A DNA stretch of 46,204 bases from Clostridia bacterium (GCA_017470945.1 JAFUXH010000123.1:1-46204), one strand, 5' to 3'; positions 16,002 through 24,099 are shown, counted from the stretch's first letter. Notes: a model not told the origin generated them from the sequence alone. A program made the numbers and translations.

Positions 16002-16919
16002 ATGTATTACTGCGGATGGGATGGAGGCGGCACCAAAACGGAGGTGTATGCCATCGGCCCCGACGGTCAGGCGCTGATCGACGTCAGCTTCGGCCCCCTG
16101 AACCCCAACGGCGCTTCGACGGACAAGGTGATGGAAACCATCCGGGCGGCGGTGGATTGCATGGCGGGCCTGCCCGGGGGATGGGCGGGGTGCGCCGCGC
16201 TGGTGATCGGCATCGCCGGGGTCAGCAACCGCCGGGCGGCGGAAACGGTGGAAAACGCCGTGCGCGCCTGCGGTTATGCGGGACCCCTCAAGCTTTTGGG
16301 AGATCAGGAAATCGCCCTGGCCGGGGCTGTGGATGGGCCGGGCGCGGTGCTGATCGCCGGCACCGGCGCCATTTGCTTTGGCAAGGATACGATGGGCCGG
16401 CCCTTCCGGGTGGGGGGTTACGGCTATCTGATCGACGATGGCGGCAGCGGCTATGCCATCGGCCGGGATATCCTGAGTGCCGCGGTGCGGGCCATCGACG
16501 GGCGGTCCGCCCCCACCTGTTTGACGGAATTGACCTTCCAGGCGCTGAATGTGAGCGACGCCCAGGGGATCGTGACCTGGCTGTACGCCCCCGGCACTGG
16601 GAAAAAGGAGGTGGCGGCCCTGGCCCCCCTGCTGCTGACGGCCATTGAACAGGAGGACGCCGCGGCCTGCGCCATTGCCCGGAAGGCGGGGGACGATCTG
16701 GCCGAGCTGGCCGTCACCGCCTGGCGGAAAACGGGCATGACCCATGGCGAACTGGCCTTGACCGGCAGTATCCTGACCCGCTATCCAACGATCCGGGAGC
16801 GGGTGATCCAGGCGGTGCAGTCGGCGCTGCCCAACGTATCCATCCATTCCCCCAAGGGCTCTGCCGCCCAAGGCGCCGCCCGGCTGGCGATGGCATACGG
16901 AAAAAGCCTGGAACAATGA
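16002..16919 (+). CDS. murK: MurNAc/GlcNAc kinase, BadF/BadG/BcrA/BcrD family (MurK/NagK-like)
   Basis: This 305-residue sugar kinase of the ASKHA fold makes the 6-phosphate used by MurQ. Visible motifs are DGGGTKT (7-13, phosphate 1), GIAGV (70-74), the catalytic-type Asp101 in LLGDQEIAL, GTGAI (120-124, phosphate 2) and GGSGYAIG (147-154). The family includes Clostridium acetobutylicum MurK, which phosphorylates both MurNAc and GlcNAc, as well as human-type NagK. Coupling to murQ favours MurNAc. ATG 16002 is preferred because GGGAGGG sits 9 bases upstream; ATG 15993 touches that site. A terminator follows. The exact sugar range is inferred. Confidence 0.9.
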   Translation: MYYCGWDGGGTKTEVYAIGPDGQALIDVSFGPLNPNGASTDKVMETIRAAVDCMAGLPGGWAGCAALVIGIAGVSNRRAAETVENAVRACGYAGPLKLLGDQEIALAGAVDGPGAVLIAGTGAICFGKDTMGRPFRVGGYGYLIDDGGSGYAIGRDILSAAVRAIDGRSAPTCLTELTFQALNVSDAQGIVTWLYAPGTGKKEVAALAPLLLTAIEQEDAAACAIARKAGDDLAELAVTAWRKTGMTHGELALTGSILTRYPTIRERVIQAVQSALPNVSIHSPKGSAAQGAARLAMAYGKSLEQ

Positions 16920-16930
16920 TCCATTTGAAT

Positions 16931-16969
16931 ACGGCCCGATGGGATTGGATTTCCCACGGGCCGTTTTTT
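16931..16969 (+). terminator. Terminator after murQ-kinase
   Basis: ACGGCCC (16931-16937) pairs with GGGCCGT (16958-16964), with TGGG/CCCA extending the stem, and is followed by TTTTTTA. Confidence 0.85.
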
Positions 16970-16983
16970 ATGTGATCCTGAAC

Positions 16984-17139
16984 GCAATGAAAAAACGCTG
17001 TCATCCCGACCGGAATGGGGCCAGAGGCAGAATGGCGAGGAGGGATCTGGCGCAGGCGATCAACCCAATTTTCAGATCCCTCGATGCCGCTTCGCCCCGC
17101 TCCACTTTAATCGGGATGACGGGAACGTTTTTTCATTGC
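16984..17139. repeat. MITE-like palindromic element, copy 1
   Basis: The 156-bp element is bounded by perfect 14-bp terminal inverted repeats GCAATGAAAAAACG (16984-16997) and CGTTTTTTCATTGC (17126-17139). Inside are a second pair, GTCATCCCGA and TCGGGATGAC, and a third pair, GGGATCTG and CAGATCCC. The core (16993-17120) recurs in opposite orientation at 24237-24366. It has no coding potential. It looks like a non-autonomous mobile or dispersed element. Confidence 0.75.
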
Positions 17140-17176
17140 ATTGCTTGGAAACGGGACAACCATTGATTCAAAAACT

Positions 17177-17644
17177 TTAAGCCTTATCCCATTCCACGTC
17201 GGCGTCCACCAGGTGCACGTACAGGTATTCGTCCTCCGTGTAGGTTTCGAAGCGGCCGGTCACAGTGACGCCGGTGCCGGGGGCGGGGTAATCGTTGGGG
17301 TAGGCATGCTCGCCGGCCCATACAAATTCAAAGCCCTGGGCGCAGCAGGCGGTGGCGTCGGGAATGATGCAGGAAAAATACGTGTTGCCCGACGAGGTAT
17401 CCTCAAATACGTCGTAATAGCCCGTCATTTTGATCACCTTGCCGGTGTAGGCGCTGGGATCGGCCAGGATGTTGCTCACCTGGGAATAAACGATGGTACC
17501 GCTCATCTGGGACAGATCCAGGTCGATCTTCTGGACCTGGGCGGTCGTGCCGGCGTTCGACGCGCCGTTTTTGTCGCCGGAGGCGCAGCCGGTCAGCGTT
17601 AGGGCAGTCAGGCAGATCAGAAGAACCAAAGCGAGTTTTTTCAT
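17177..17644 (-). CDS. Small lipoprotein of the zinc-uptake operon, OB-fold-like
   Basis: This 155-residue secreted protein has a signal sequence ending LTLTGC, a correct lipobox with Cys20 as the lipidated residue, followed by a Gly/Ser/Asn linker. The rest reads like a small OB-type (tRNA_anti-like) beta domain: VIKMTGYYDVFEDTSSGNTY, then a short Cys pair ATACCAQGFEFVW, then TGVTVTGRFETYTEDE. Its function is not known. The ATG overlaps the znuB-type stop in ATGA, so it is translationally coupled to zinc uptake. It may help capture or sense metal at the surface, which is inferred from position only. Confidence 0.75.
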   Translation of the reverse strand: MKKLALVLLICLTALTLTGCASGDKNGASNAGTTAQVQKIDLDLSQMSGTIVYSQVSNILADPSAYTGKVIKMTGYYDVFEDTSSGNTYFSCIIPDATACCAQGFEFVWAGEHAYPNDYPAPGTGVTVTGRFETYTEDEYLYVHLVDADVEWDKA

Positions 17645-18483
17645 TGTTTCATACCTCCTTGCAATTTGGCGATCACACAGAAAATCAGGAACGCGGCAAT
17701 ATCCACGGCCACGATGGTGGAGCCCACCGGCGTGCCGGCGAGAATGGAGATCAGGATGCCCAGCAGCGCGCAGCATACCGACAGCGCCGCCGAGCACACG
17801 GTGACCGCCTTGAAGCTGCGGAACAGCCGCATGGCGCTCATAGCGGGGAAGATGATCAGCGCGGAAATGAGCAGGGAGCCCACCAGATTCATGGCCAGCA
17901 CGATGATCACCGCGATCACCGCGGCGATCAGCAGGTTGCACGCCTCCACCCGGGTGCCCGACGCCCGGGCGAAATCCTCATCGAAGGTGACGGCGAAAAT
18001 CCGGTTGTAAAACAGCAGGAAGATGGCCACCACCAGGATCGACAGGATCACGCACAGCCACACCTCGGTCATGGTCAGCGTGAGGATGGAGGTGGAGCCA
18101 AACAGGGTGGAGCACACGTCGCCGGACAGGTTGGTGGAAGTGGAAAACAGGTTCAGCAGCAGATAGCCCACCGCCAGCGCCCCCACCGAGATCATGGCGA
18201 TGGCGGCGTCGCCCTTGATGCGGGCGTTCTGCCCGGCCCGCAAGAGCAGGATGGCGCAGATCACCGTGACTGGCATGACGAACAGCATATCATTGCTCAG
18301 GTGCAGGATGCCGGCGATGGCCATGGCCCCGAACGCCACGTGGGACAGGCCGTCGCCGATGAAGGAAAAGCGCTTCAGCACCAGCGTGACCCCCAGCAGG
18401 GAGGAGCACAGGGCGATCAGCACCCCTACGATCAGGGCGTACTGCACAAAGGGGAATTGCAGATAGGAAATCAGCATCGCCAT
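17641..18483 (-). CDS. znuB: Zinc/manganese ABC transporter permease (ZnuB family)
   Basis: This 280-residue permease belongs to the ABC-3 family, with about eight hydrophobic segments. The N-terminal stretch LVLKRFSFIGDGLSHVAFGA (near residue 34) and the C-terminal NLVGSLLISALIIFPAMSA are classic for ZnuB/AdcB/MntB proteins. The start is ATG 18483, which shares TGATG with the znuC stop; an ATG two codons later is also possible. The gene overlaps the lipoprotein gene downstream. Metal specificity cannot be fixed from the permease alone; zinc is inferred from the binding protein. Confidence 0.92.
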   Translation of the reverse strand: MAMLISYLQFPFVQYALIVGVLIALCSSLLGVTLVLKRFSFIGDGLSHVAFGAMAIAGILHLSNDMLFVMPVTVICAILLLRAGQNARIKGDAAIAMISVGALAVGYLLLNLFSTSTNLSGDVCSTLFGSTSILTLTMTEVWLCVILSILVVAIFLLFYNRIFAVTFDEDFARASGTRVEACNLLIAAVIAVIIVLAMNLVGSLLISALIIFPAMSAMRLFRSFKAVTVCSAALSVCCALLGILISILAGTPVGSTIVAVDIAAFLIFCVIAKLQGGMKQ

Positions 18484-19196
18484 CAACGGGCATCGCCTCC
18501 TTCCGCCGGCAGGAAGCGCCGGGCCAGAGGGCTGCGCAGGTATTCCTCCCGGGTGCCGAAAAACAATTCCCGGCCCACGTGCAGGATGTGGGAGGCATAA
18601 CGCACGGCGGCGGCCAGATCGTGGGAAATCATGATCACCGTCACGCCCTCCTCCCGGTTCAGGCGCTGGATCAGGTCGTACATCTCCGCCGTCACCTTGG
18701 GGTCCAGGCCGGAAACCGGCTCGTCCAGCAGCAGGATCTTCTGGGTGGCGCACAGGGCCCTTGCCAGCAGGACCCGCTGCTGCTGACCGCCGGATAATTC
18801 CCGGTAGCACCGGCGGCTGAAGGGGGCGATGCCCATTTTTTCCATGTTCCGCTGGGCCAATTGCTTTTCCTCCTGGCTGTAGAAGGGCCGCCGGCCCAGC
18901 CGGGCCTGGCAGCCGGACAGCACGATTTCCCACACCGTGGCGGGGAAATCCTTCTGGGCGGCGGTTTGCTGGGGCAGATAACCGATTTCTCCGGCCCCCA
19001 CGCCGTCGCCGAAAGCGATGACGCCGCCCAGGGGCTTTTGCAGCCCCAGCACGGTTTTCATCAGGGTGGATTTGCCCGACCCGTTTTCGCCTACGATGCA
19101 CAGGTAATCCCCGGCGCTGACCGAAAAATTCACGCCGTTCAGGATCACGCGGCCCTCGTAGCCCAGGGCCAGGTTTTCACAGGTCAATTGTGCCAT
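18483..19196 (-). CDS. znuC: Zinc ABC transporter ATP-binding protein (ZnuC family)
   Basis: This 237-residue ABC ATPase energises the ZnuB-type permease. It shows Walker A GENGSGKST (about 36-44), signature LSGGQQQR, Walker B ILLLDEP, and an ISHD switch histidine. It lacks the His-rich C-terminal extension found in some ZnuC. ATG 19196 is chosen because AAGGGAG lies upstream at a workable distance; the open frame extends 15 codons further without a good site. The stop overlaps the start of the permease gene. Confidence 0.92.
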   Translation of the reverse strand: MAQLTCENLALGYEGRVILNGVNFSVSAGDYLCIVGENGSGKSTLMKTVLGLQKPLGGVIAFGDGVGAGEIGYLPQQTAAQKDFPATVWEIVLSGCQARLGRRPFYSQEEKQLAQRNMEKMGIAPFSRRCYRELSGGQQQRVLLARALCATQKILLLDEPVSGLDPKVTAEMYDLIQRLNREEGVTVIMISHDLAAAVRYASHILHVGRELFFGTREEYLRSPLARRFLPAEGGDAR

Positions 19197-19266
19197 GTCG
19201 ATTCCGATCTCCCTTGGATGCCGGCGGGGAGGGAAGCTCACATTGCCGGCCGTTGGTCGTTGCGGG

Positions 19267-20232
19267 TCAGTTCAGCGCGTCCAGAAGCACCTGCAGGTTG
19301 CTTTCCATGATGGACAGATAGGTGATCCCCTGGGCCGCCTGGGCGGCGGTGACGCCCTGCATGGAATTCAGGGCCAAAATCTTTTGGTTCTTTTCCTGGG
19401 TGGCGCTGACCACGGTTTCGGCGATGCGATGGGCGGCGCCTTCGATGGTCAGCACGGCGGGCAGATGCAGCTCGTTCACCTTCTGCGCCAGAAATACGAT
19501 GGTCTGGAAGCTGGCTTCCGTTTCGGCGGAGCAGCCGGAGAAAGCGGCGTAATAGCTCAGGCCGTAATCGTCGGCCAGATAGCGGAAGGGAAAGCGATCG
19601 CCAAACAGCAGCGTTTGGTATGCGGCCCCACCGAGGGCCTCCGCGTATTGGGCGTCCAGGGCGGCAAGCTTTTCCCGATAGGCGGCGGCGTTGGCCAGGT
19701 ATTCGTCGGCCCGGGCCGGGTCGATTGCCATCAGCGCCTGGCAGAGGGCGTCCGTCAGCTTTTCGGCGTTGTGAAGGGACAGCCACACGTGCTCGTCAGC
19801 TTCGGCTTCGCCGTCCGCTTCTTCTTCCTCATCCTCCGCTTCCATACCCTCGACGAGCTCTTCCTCCTTGATATCGTCACCCAGGGCGTCGATCAGGCTG
19901 AGGACGTTCAAAGAACTGTTGGCGGGATCGCTGAGGATATCTTCCGCCCACTGGTCTGATTCGCCGCCCACGTAGAGAAAAAGATCGCAGGTGGTGATTT
20001 TCACCATGTCCTGCACGGTGGGCTGGAAGGAATGCAGATCGACCCCGGAATCCAACAGCAGGGTCAGGTCGATTGCATCCAGGTGATCGCCGGCGATTTG
20101 GCGCACCCAATCGTAAATGGGGAAAATGGTGGCGACGATCCGGGGCTTTTTTTCTTCGGCCAGGGCCGCGACGGAAAACAGGCAGTTCATCAGCAGGGCC
20201 AGGATCAGAACGATCGATACCGCTTTTTTCAC
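19267..20232 (-). CDS. znuA: Zinc ABC transporter substrate-binding protein (ZnuA/AdcA family)
   Basis: This 321-residue cluster A-I metal-binding protein has a signal peptide (KKAVSIVLILALLMNCLFSVAALAEE). Metal ligands include His in GVDLHSFQP and in DEHVWLS. The third site, commonly S-H-x-A-F, reads FGDRFPFRYL, so an Asp may serve. A strongly acidic loop precedes DEHVW (about 20 Glu/Asp-rich residues, EEEELVEG to ADGEAEADEH); ZnuA proteins often have a His/Asp/Glu-rich loop here. The only N-terminal Cys is in LMNC, a poor lipobox. GTG 20232 is the start because GGAGG lies 8 bases upstream. It leads the znuACB-lipoprotein operon. Confidence 0.9.
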   Translation of the reverse strand: MKKAVSIVLILALLMNCLFSVAALAEEKKPRIVATIFPIYDWVRQIAGDHLDAIDLTLLLDSGVDLHSFQPTVQDMVKITTCDLFLYVGGESDQWAEDILSDPANSSLNVLSLIDALGDDIKEEELVEGMEAEDEEEEADGEAEADEHVWLSLHNAEKLTDALCQALMAIDPARADEYLANAAAYREKLAALDAQYAEALGGAAYQTLLFGDRFPFRYLADDYGLSYYAAFSGCSAETEASFQTIVFLAQKVNELHLPAVLTIEGAAHRIAETVVSATQEKNQKILALNSMQGVTAAQAAQGITYLSIMESNLQVLLDALN

Positions 20233-20390
20233 AAGGATTTCCTCCAATTTTTCGCAAATCGTCCTCCGGCAGGCGAAATGCCGAATTCAATGAAAATGGA
20301 CAGAAAAATACAAGGCGATCCACTTTGCCCCCACAGGGAAAAACACCCCATGCGGATGGGACAAACGAACCCCTTGTATGCGAAAAAAGT

Positions 20391-20693
20391 TTAATTATTC
20401 AGCCGGATTTTCAGCGCTACCGGCGTGGCCTTCGCAAGGCAAACACGCCCCTCGCAGCGGCGGAAGCGGGCAATCAGCGCCCGAACGGCGCGCAGCAGCA
20501 CCAACAGCAGCGCCAGCGCCGAGAAGCCGCGCAACAGCCGCCCGGTGGCTTCGATGCACTGGCACACGTCGCAATCCAGCCCGGTGCAGTGGTGATGCTG
20601 AGCCTCCCGCACGATGTAAACGGAGGAAACGAGCAGCACCAGCACCAAACCGATGCACAGCAGCAGCGCGCCCATGCGTTTGCGGTTCGTCAC
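20391..20693 (-). CDS. Small two-pass membrane protein with His/Cys cluster
   Basis: This 100-residue protein has two hydrophobic helices, about residues 8-28 and 54-72. Between them, on what should be the outer face, lies HHHCTGLDCDVCQC, a compact metal-ligand cluster of three His and four Cys. The C-terminus is basic. GTG 20693 is preceded by AAAGGAGG at correct spacing, and a good promoter lies at 20737-20764. I do not recognise a named family. The cluster and the adjacent zinc importer genes on the same strand suggest a zinc-related accessory or sensor, which is inferred. Confidence 0.75.
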   Translation of the reverse strand: MTNRKRMGALLLCIGLVLVLLVSSVYIVREAQHHHCTGLDCDVCQCIEATGRLLRGFSALALLLVLLRAVRALIARFRRCEGRVCLAKATPVALKIRLNN

Positions 20694-20736
20694 GGCGGTT
20701 TCCTCCTTTCCTGCGGGTATCCTCTATTTCGTCGTT

Positions 20737-20764
20737 ATTGTATCACGGAAATCTGATTTGTCAA
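20737..20764 (-). promoter_or_regulatory. Promoter of the small His/Cys membrane protein (possibly of the whole zinc operon)
   Basis: On the minus strand TTGACA (20764-20759), a 16-base spacer and TACAAT (20742-20737). No terminator is seen between this gene and znuA 158 bases downstream. No clear Zur box could be identified. Confidence 0.7.
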
Positions 20765-20775
20765 TATCTGGGCGG

Positions 20776-21885
20776 TCAGCCCAGGCCCAGCCCCTCGTAA
20801 ATCAGATCCCGAATGGCGGGGTGAAATTCGTAGTACGTGCGGGAATAATTGAACACGTGCTGGGCGTAAAAGGCGGCGATGCGATGGTCGGGGTCCATCA
20901 TCACCCAGGCCCCGGCGGCCCCATCCCAGCCAAATTCCCCCAAAGGGCTGCGGGAGGAAGCCGGGTCGATCAGCGTGCGCACGCCCAGGCCGTAGCCGTA
21001 GCCCTTCTTGTGGCGCACCCGTTTGAAATCCTCCTTGGCGGGGCCGGTTTGCCGGTCGCGGCGCATATCGTCGATGGCGGCAGGGGACAAGATTTGCCTT
21101 CCGTTTTTCCCCACGCCGCCGTTGGCCAGCGCGTCGGCCAGCAGGATGTAGCTATCCACGCTGCCCATCAGCCCGCCGCCGGCGCTTTCGTACCGGGGCA
21201 TGGAGCAAACCTCGTTGAGCCCCTGGGGAAGGGGCCGCAACGATCCCGCTTCGTCGATGGTAAAGTAAGGGGCCAGGCGGTCCAATTGCGCCTTCGTGGG
21301 GTGAAAGGTCAGATCCTCGATGCCCAGGGGAGAAAACACCTGCTCCTGCATGAGCTGGCTCAGGGGCTTGCCGGCGGCCGCTTCCATCACCGCCCCCAGC
21401 ACGTCGTGGCACAGGCTGTAGCGAAAGCCCCGGCCCGGATTGAACGCCAAGGGTTTTTCGGCGTAAGCCTGGGCGATTTGCCGGGTGGTGGCGTCGCCAT
21501 GGTGCTCCGCCATGACCCGCCGCACGGCGGGGGCTTCGAAATCGTAGTCCATCCCGCCCTGCATGGCCAGCAAATGCTCCACGGTCATCACCGTTTTCGC
21601 CGGGCGCGGGGCGTCGTTTTCAGCCACCGTCAAATGCCCGAAGGCGGGCAGATAATCCATGACCGGATCGCTCAGGCGAAGTTTGCCCCCTTCCACCAAT
21701 TGTAGGGCTGCCGTGGCGGTCGCCACCTTGGTGGCGGAATGGAGCCAGTAGGTTTCCCGGCCCGTCAGGCCGCCGGTGAAATGGCGGTACACTTGCTGAT
21801 GATCCACCCACACGGTCAGATCGCACTGGGGCACGTTTTCCTTTCGCAGGCTTTCCAGGTAAGCCGTCAGGCGGGCAAATTCCAC
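20776..21885 (-). CDS. Class C serine hydrolase (beta-lactamase/EstB fold), second paralogue
   Basis: This 369-residue protein of the beta-lactamase class C family has the nucleophile motif S50-A-T-K53. The second motif, usually Y-x-N, reads RYSLCHDVLG, with Leu in place of Asn. The Gly-rich KKGYGYGLGV and WDGAAGAWVMMDP segments form the third-motif region. No signal peptide is present, so it is predicted cytoplasmic like the AmiE-like paralogue at 13885. GTG 21885 is chosen over GTG 21915, because AAAGGGGG is 7 bases upstream and the -10 box at 21918-21923 would put the transcript start after 21915. Substrate unknown; esterase, D-peptidase or amidase are all possible. Confidence 0.85.
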   Translation of the reverse strand: MEFARLTAYLESLRKENVPQCDLTVWVDHQQVYRHFTGGLTGRETYWLHSATKVATATAALQLVEGGKLRLSDPVMDYLPAFGHLTVAENDAPRPAKTVMTVEHLLAMQGGMDYDFEAPAVRRVMAEHHGDATTRQIAQAYAEKPLAFNPGRGFRYSLCHDVLGAVMEAAAGKPLSQLMQEQVFSPLGIEDLTFHPTKAQLDRLAPYFTIDEAGSLRPLPQGLNEVCSMPRYESAGGGLMGSVDSYILLADALANGGVGKNGRQILSPAAIDDMRRDRQTGPAKEDFKRVRHKKGYGYGLGVRTLIDPASSRSPLGEFGWDGAAGAWVMMDPDHRIAAFYAQHVFNYSRTYYEFHPAIRDLIYEGLGLG

Positions 21886-21892
21886 GAAGCCG

Positions 21893-21900
21893 CCCCCTTT
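21893..21900 (-). promoter_or_regulatory. Ribosome binding site that fixes the second serine hydrolase start
   Basis: AAAGGGGG on the minus strand is 7 bases before GTG 21885. Confidence 0.7.
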
Positions 21901-21917
21901 CACTTCATGTCCCACCC

Positions 21918-21946
21918 ATTATAACGCGGCGGCGATCGAAAATCCA
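21918..21946 (-). promoter_or_regulatory. Promoter of the second serine hydrolase
   Basis: A perfect -10 TATAAT (21923-21918) lies 17 bases from a weak -35 TGGATT (21946-21941). It is divergent from the beta-helix promoter. Confidence 0.55.
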
Positions 21947-21990
21947 GGCGGTCACAAAAAGTTTACATTACGCATCTTCTGCTTTTTGGC

Positions 21991-22019
21991 TTGCAATTCG
22001 GCCCGTTGTTTGCTACCAT
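21991..22019 (+). promoter_or_regulatory. Promoter of the beta-helix protein gene
   Basis: TTGCAA (21991-21996), a 17-base spacer and TACCAT (22014-22019). An AAGGAGGG ribosome site follows at about 22038. Confidence 0.6.
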
Positions 22020-22053
22020 ATATTCATCTGCAATTGCAAGGAGGGACAGGAAC

Positions 22054-24099
22054 ATGCGTTATTATGTATCCGCGTCGGCGGCAACGGAGGGGAACGGCAG
22101 CGCCCAGGCGCCTTTTCGCAGTATTTCCCAGGCGGCGGCGGTGGCCCTGCCGGGGGATGAGGTGATCGTCCGCCCCGGCGTATACCGGGAATATGTCAAT
22201 CCCGCCCATGCCGGCACGGCGGAGCGGCCCATCACTTACCGGTCGGAGCAGCCCTTGGGCGCGGTGATCACCGGGGCGGAGCCGGTCAAAAATTGGACGC
22301 CCTGCAAGGACATGCCCGGCGTGTGGACGGCCACGGTGCCCAACAGCCTGTTTGGCGATTACAATCCTTATACCACCCTGGTGCGGGGCGATTGGTTCAT
22401 CGCGTACTTCATCGCCCATACCGGCGAAGTGTACCTGAACGATCAATCCCTCTATGAGGTGACCAGCCTGGAGGAGGTGCGATCTCCCCAGGTGAACCCT
22501 CATTCCTGGAATCCGGATTTCACCGTGTACACCTGGTTCGCCCAGCAGGACGAGAAAAAGGACGCCACGGTGTTTTACGCCAATTTCCACGATGCCGACC
22601 CCAACCGGGAAAACGTCGAAATCAACGTGCGGCGCCATTGCTTCTATCCCGACCGGGAGGGGGTCGGCCACATCACCCTGTCCGGCTTCAAGGTGTGCAA
22701 GGCGGCCACCCAGTGGGCCCCGCCCACGGCGTATCAGGAGGGCATGGTGGGCCCCCATTGGAGCAAGGGCTGGGTGATTGAGGACTGCGAGATCAGCCAT
22801 TCCAAATGCTCCGGCATCTCCCTGGGCAAATACAAGCAGCCCAACAACGACAACAAGTGGCTTTCCTGGAAATACAAGGACGGCACCCAGACCGAGCGGG
22901 ACTGCATCTGCCAGGCGCAAATCGAGGGCTGGACCAAGGAAAAGATCGGCGGCCACATCATCCGCCGCTGCAATATTCACGATTGCGGGCAGACCGGCAT
23001 CGTGGGCCATTTGGGCGGTGTGTTTTCCCTGATCGAAAACAACCACATCCACCACATCAACAACAAGCAGAACCTGGCGGGGGCCGAGATCGGCGGCATC
23101 AAAATGCACGCCGCCATCGACGTGATCATCCGCAATAACCACTTCCACCACTGCACCCGGGGCCTGTGGCTGGATTGGCAGGCCCAGGGCACGCGGGTGA
23201 CCCACAATGTGTTCCACGATAATTCCCTGCCCTTCGACCATTTGATGGACCCGGAAAACGCCGGCCAGCTGGGGGAGGATATTTTCGTGGAGGTGTCCCA
23301 CGGCCCCACGCTGATCGACCACAACCTGCTCCTGTCCGACCGGGCGCTGAAGCTGCCCACCCAGGGCGTGGCCGTGGCGCACAATTTGATTGCCGGGTCC
23401 CTCACCTGCGTGGGCACGGGGGTCAATAACGGCTCCATCAACTACGTGTCTCCCCGCTACACGCCCTATCACGTGCCCCATCGCACGGAAATTGCCGGGT
23501 TCATGACCATCCTGCACGGCGATATGCGCTTTTACAACAACATCTTCGTGCAGATGCCGGTGCGCCCCATGCTGATGCGGCTTCATGAGCGTTGCGAAAC
23601 GGAAAAGAACGATTGGGATACCTTCAACATCCTGACCGGCACCTTCCCCTACAGCGGCTACCAGACCCAGGCGGAATGGGAAAAGGAATTCGAGGGCTAC
23701 TGCGGCATGGGCTCCGCCCCCAGTGACCGGTATTACATTCCCCTGCCGGTGTGGACGGGCGGCAATGTGTTCTTGAACGGGGCCAAGCCCTGCGACAAGG
23801 AAGAGCGCTTCGCTGTGGCGGAACAGCCGGTCACCCTGCGCCTGGAGGAAAAGGAAGGCAAATTGACCCTGGTCACCGACCTGTATGAGCATCTGCCCCC
23901 GGTCGAAAGCGCCATCGTATCCACCGACACGCTGGGCATGGCTTTCGAGCCGGAGCAAAAGTATGAACAGCCCGATGGAACGCCCATCGTCATGGATGGC
24001 GACTTCTTCGGCCGTCCCCGCTCCGCCGTCCCAACGCCTGGGCCCTTTGAACAGGTCGAGGGGGAGAGGATCGATATAACAGACCGGTCATGGCCGTGA
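22054..24099 (+). CDS. Right-handed parallel beta-helix protein, probable polysaccharide-active enzyme
   Basis: This 681-residue protein opens with YYVSASAATEGNGSAQAPFR and then SQAAAVALPGDEVIVRPGVY, the usual entry of pectate-lyase-like beta-helix proteins. A helix of short repeats follows (GWVIEDCEISHS, GGHIIRRCNIHDCGQTGI, LIENNHIHHINN, DVIIRNNHFHHCTRGLWLDW, THNVFHDN). His/Asn-rich ladders of this kind occur in GH141 and related glycosidases and lyases; the family is not certain. A more globular C-terminal part follows from about residue 560. The ATG follows AAGGAGGG. No signal peptide is seen, so it is predicted intracellular, unusual for this fold. The fucose/arabinose-isomerase-like gene nearby hints at plant or host glycan use. 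Confidence 0.8.
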   Translation: MRYYVSASAATEGNGSAQAPFRSISQAAAVALPGDEVIVRPGVYREYVNPAHAGTAERPITYRSEQPLGAVITGAEPVKNWTPCKDMPGVWTATVPNSLFGDYNPYTTLVRGDWFIAYFIAHTGEVYLNDQSLYEVTSLEEVRSPQVNPHSWNPDFTVYTWFAQQDEKKDATVFYANFHDADPNRENVEINVRRHCFYPDREGVGHITLSGFKVCKAATQWAPPTAYQEGMVGPHWSKGWVIEDCEISHSKCSGISLGKYKQPNNDNKWLSWKYKDGTQTERDCICQAQIEGWTKEKIGGHIIRRCNIHDCGQTGIVGHLGGVFSLIENNHIHHINNKQNLAGAEIGGIKMHAAIDVIIRNNHFHHCTRGLWLDWQAQGTRVTHNVFHDNSLPFDHLMDPENAGQLGEDIFVEVSHGPTLIDHNLLLSDRALKLPTQGVAVAHNLIAGSLTCVGTGVNNGSINYVSPRYTPYHVPHRTEIAGFMTILHGDMRFYNNIFVQMPVRPMLMRLHERCETEKNDWDTFNILTGTFPYSGYQTQAEWEKEFEGYCGMGSAPSDRYYIPLPVWTGGNVFLNGAKPCDKEERFAVAEQPVTLRLEEKEGKLTLVTDLYEHLPPVESAIVSTDTLGMAFEPEQKYEQPDGTPIVMDGDFFGRPRSAVPTPGPFEQVEGERIDITDRSWP

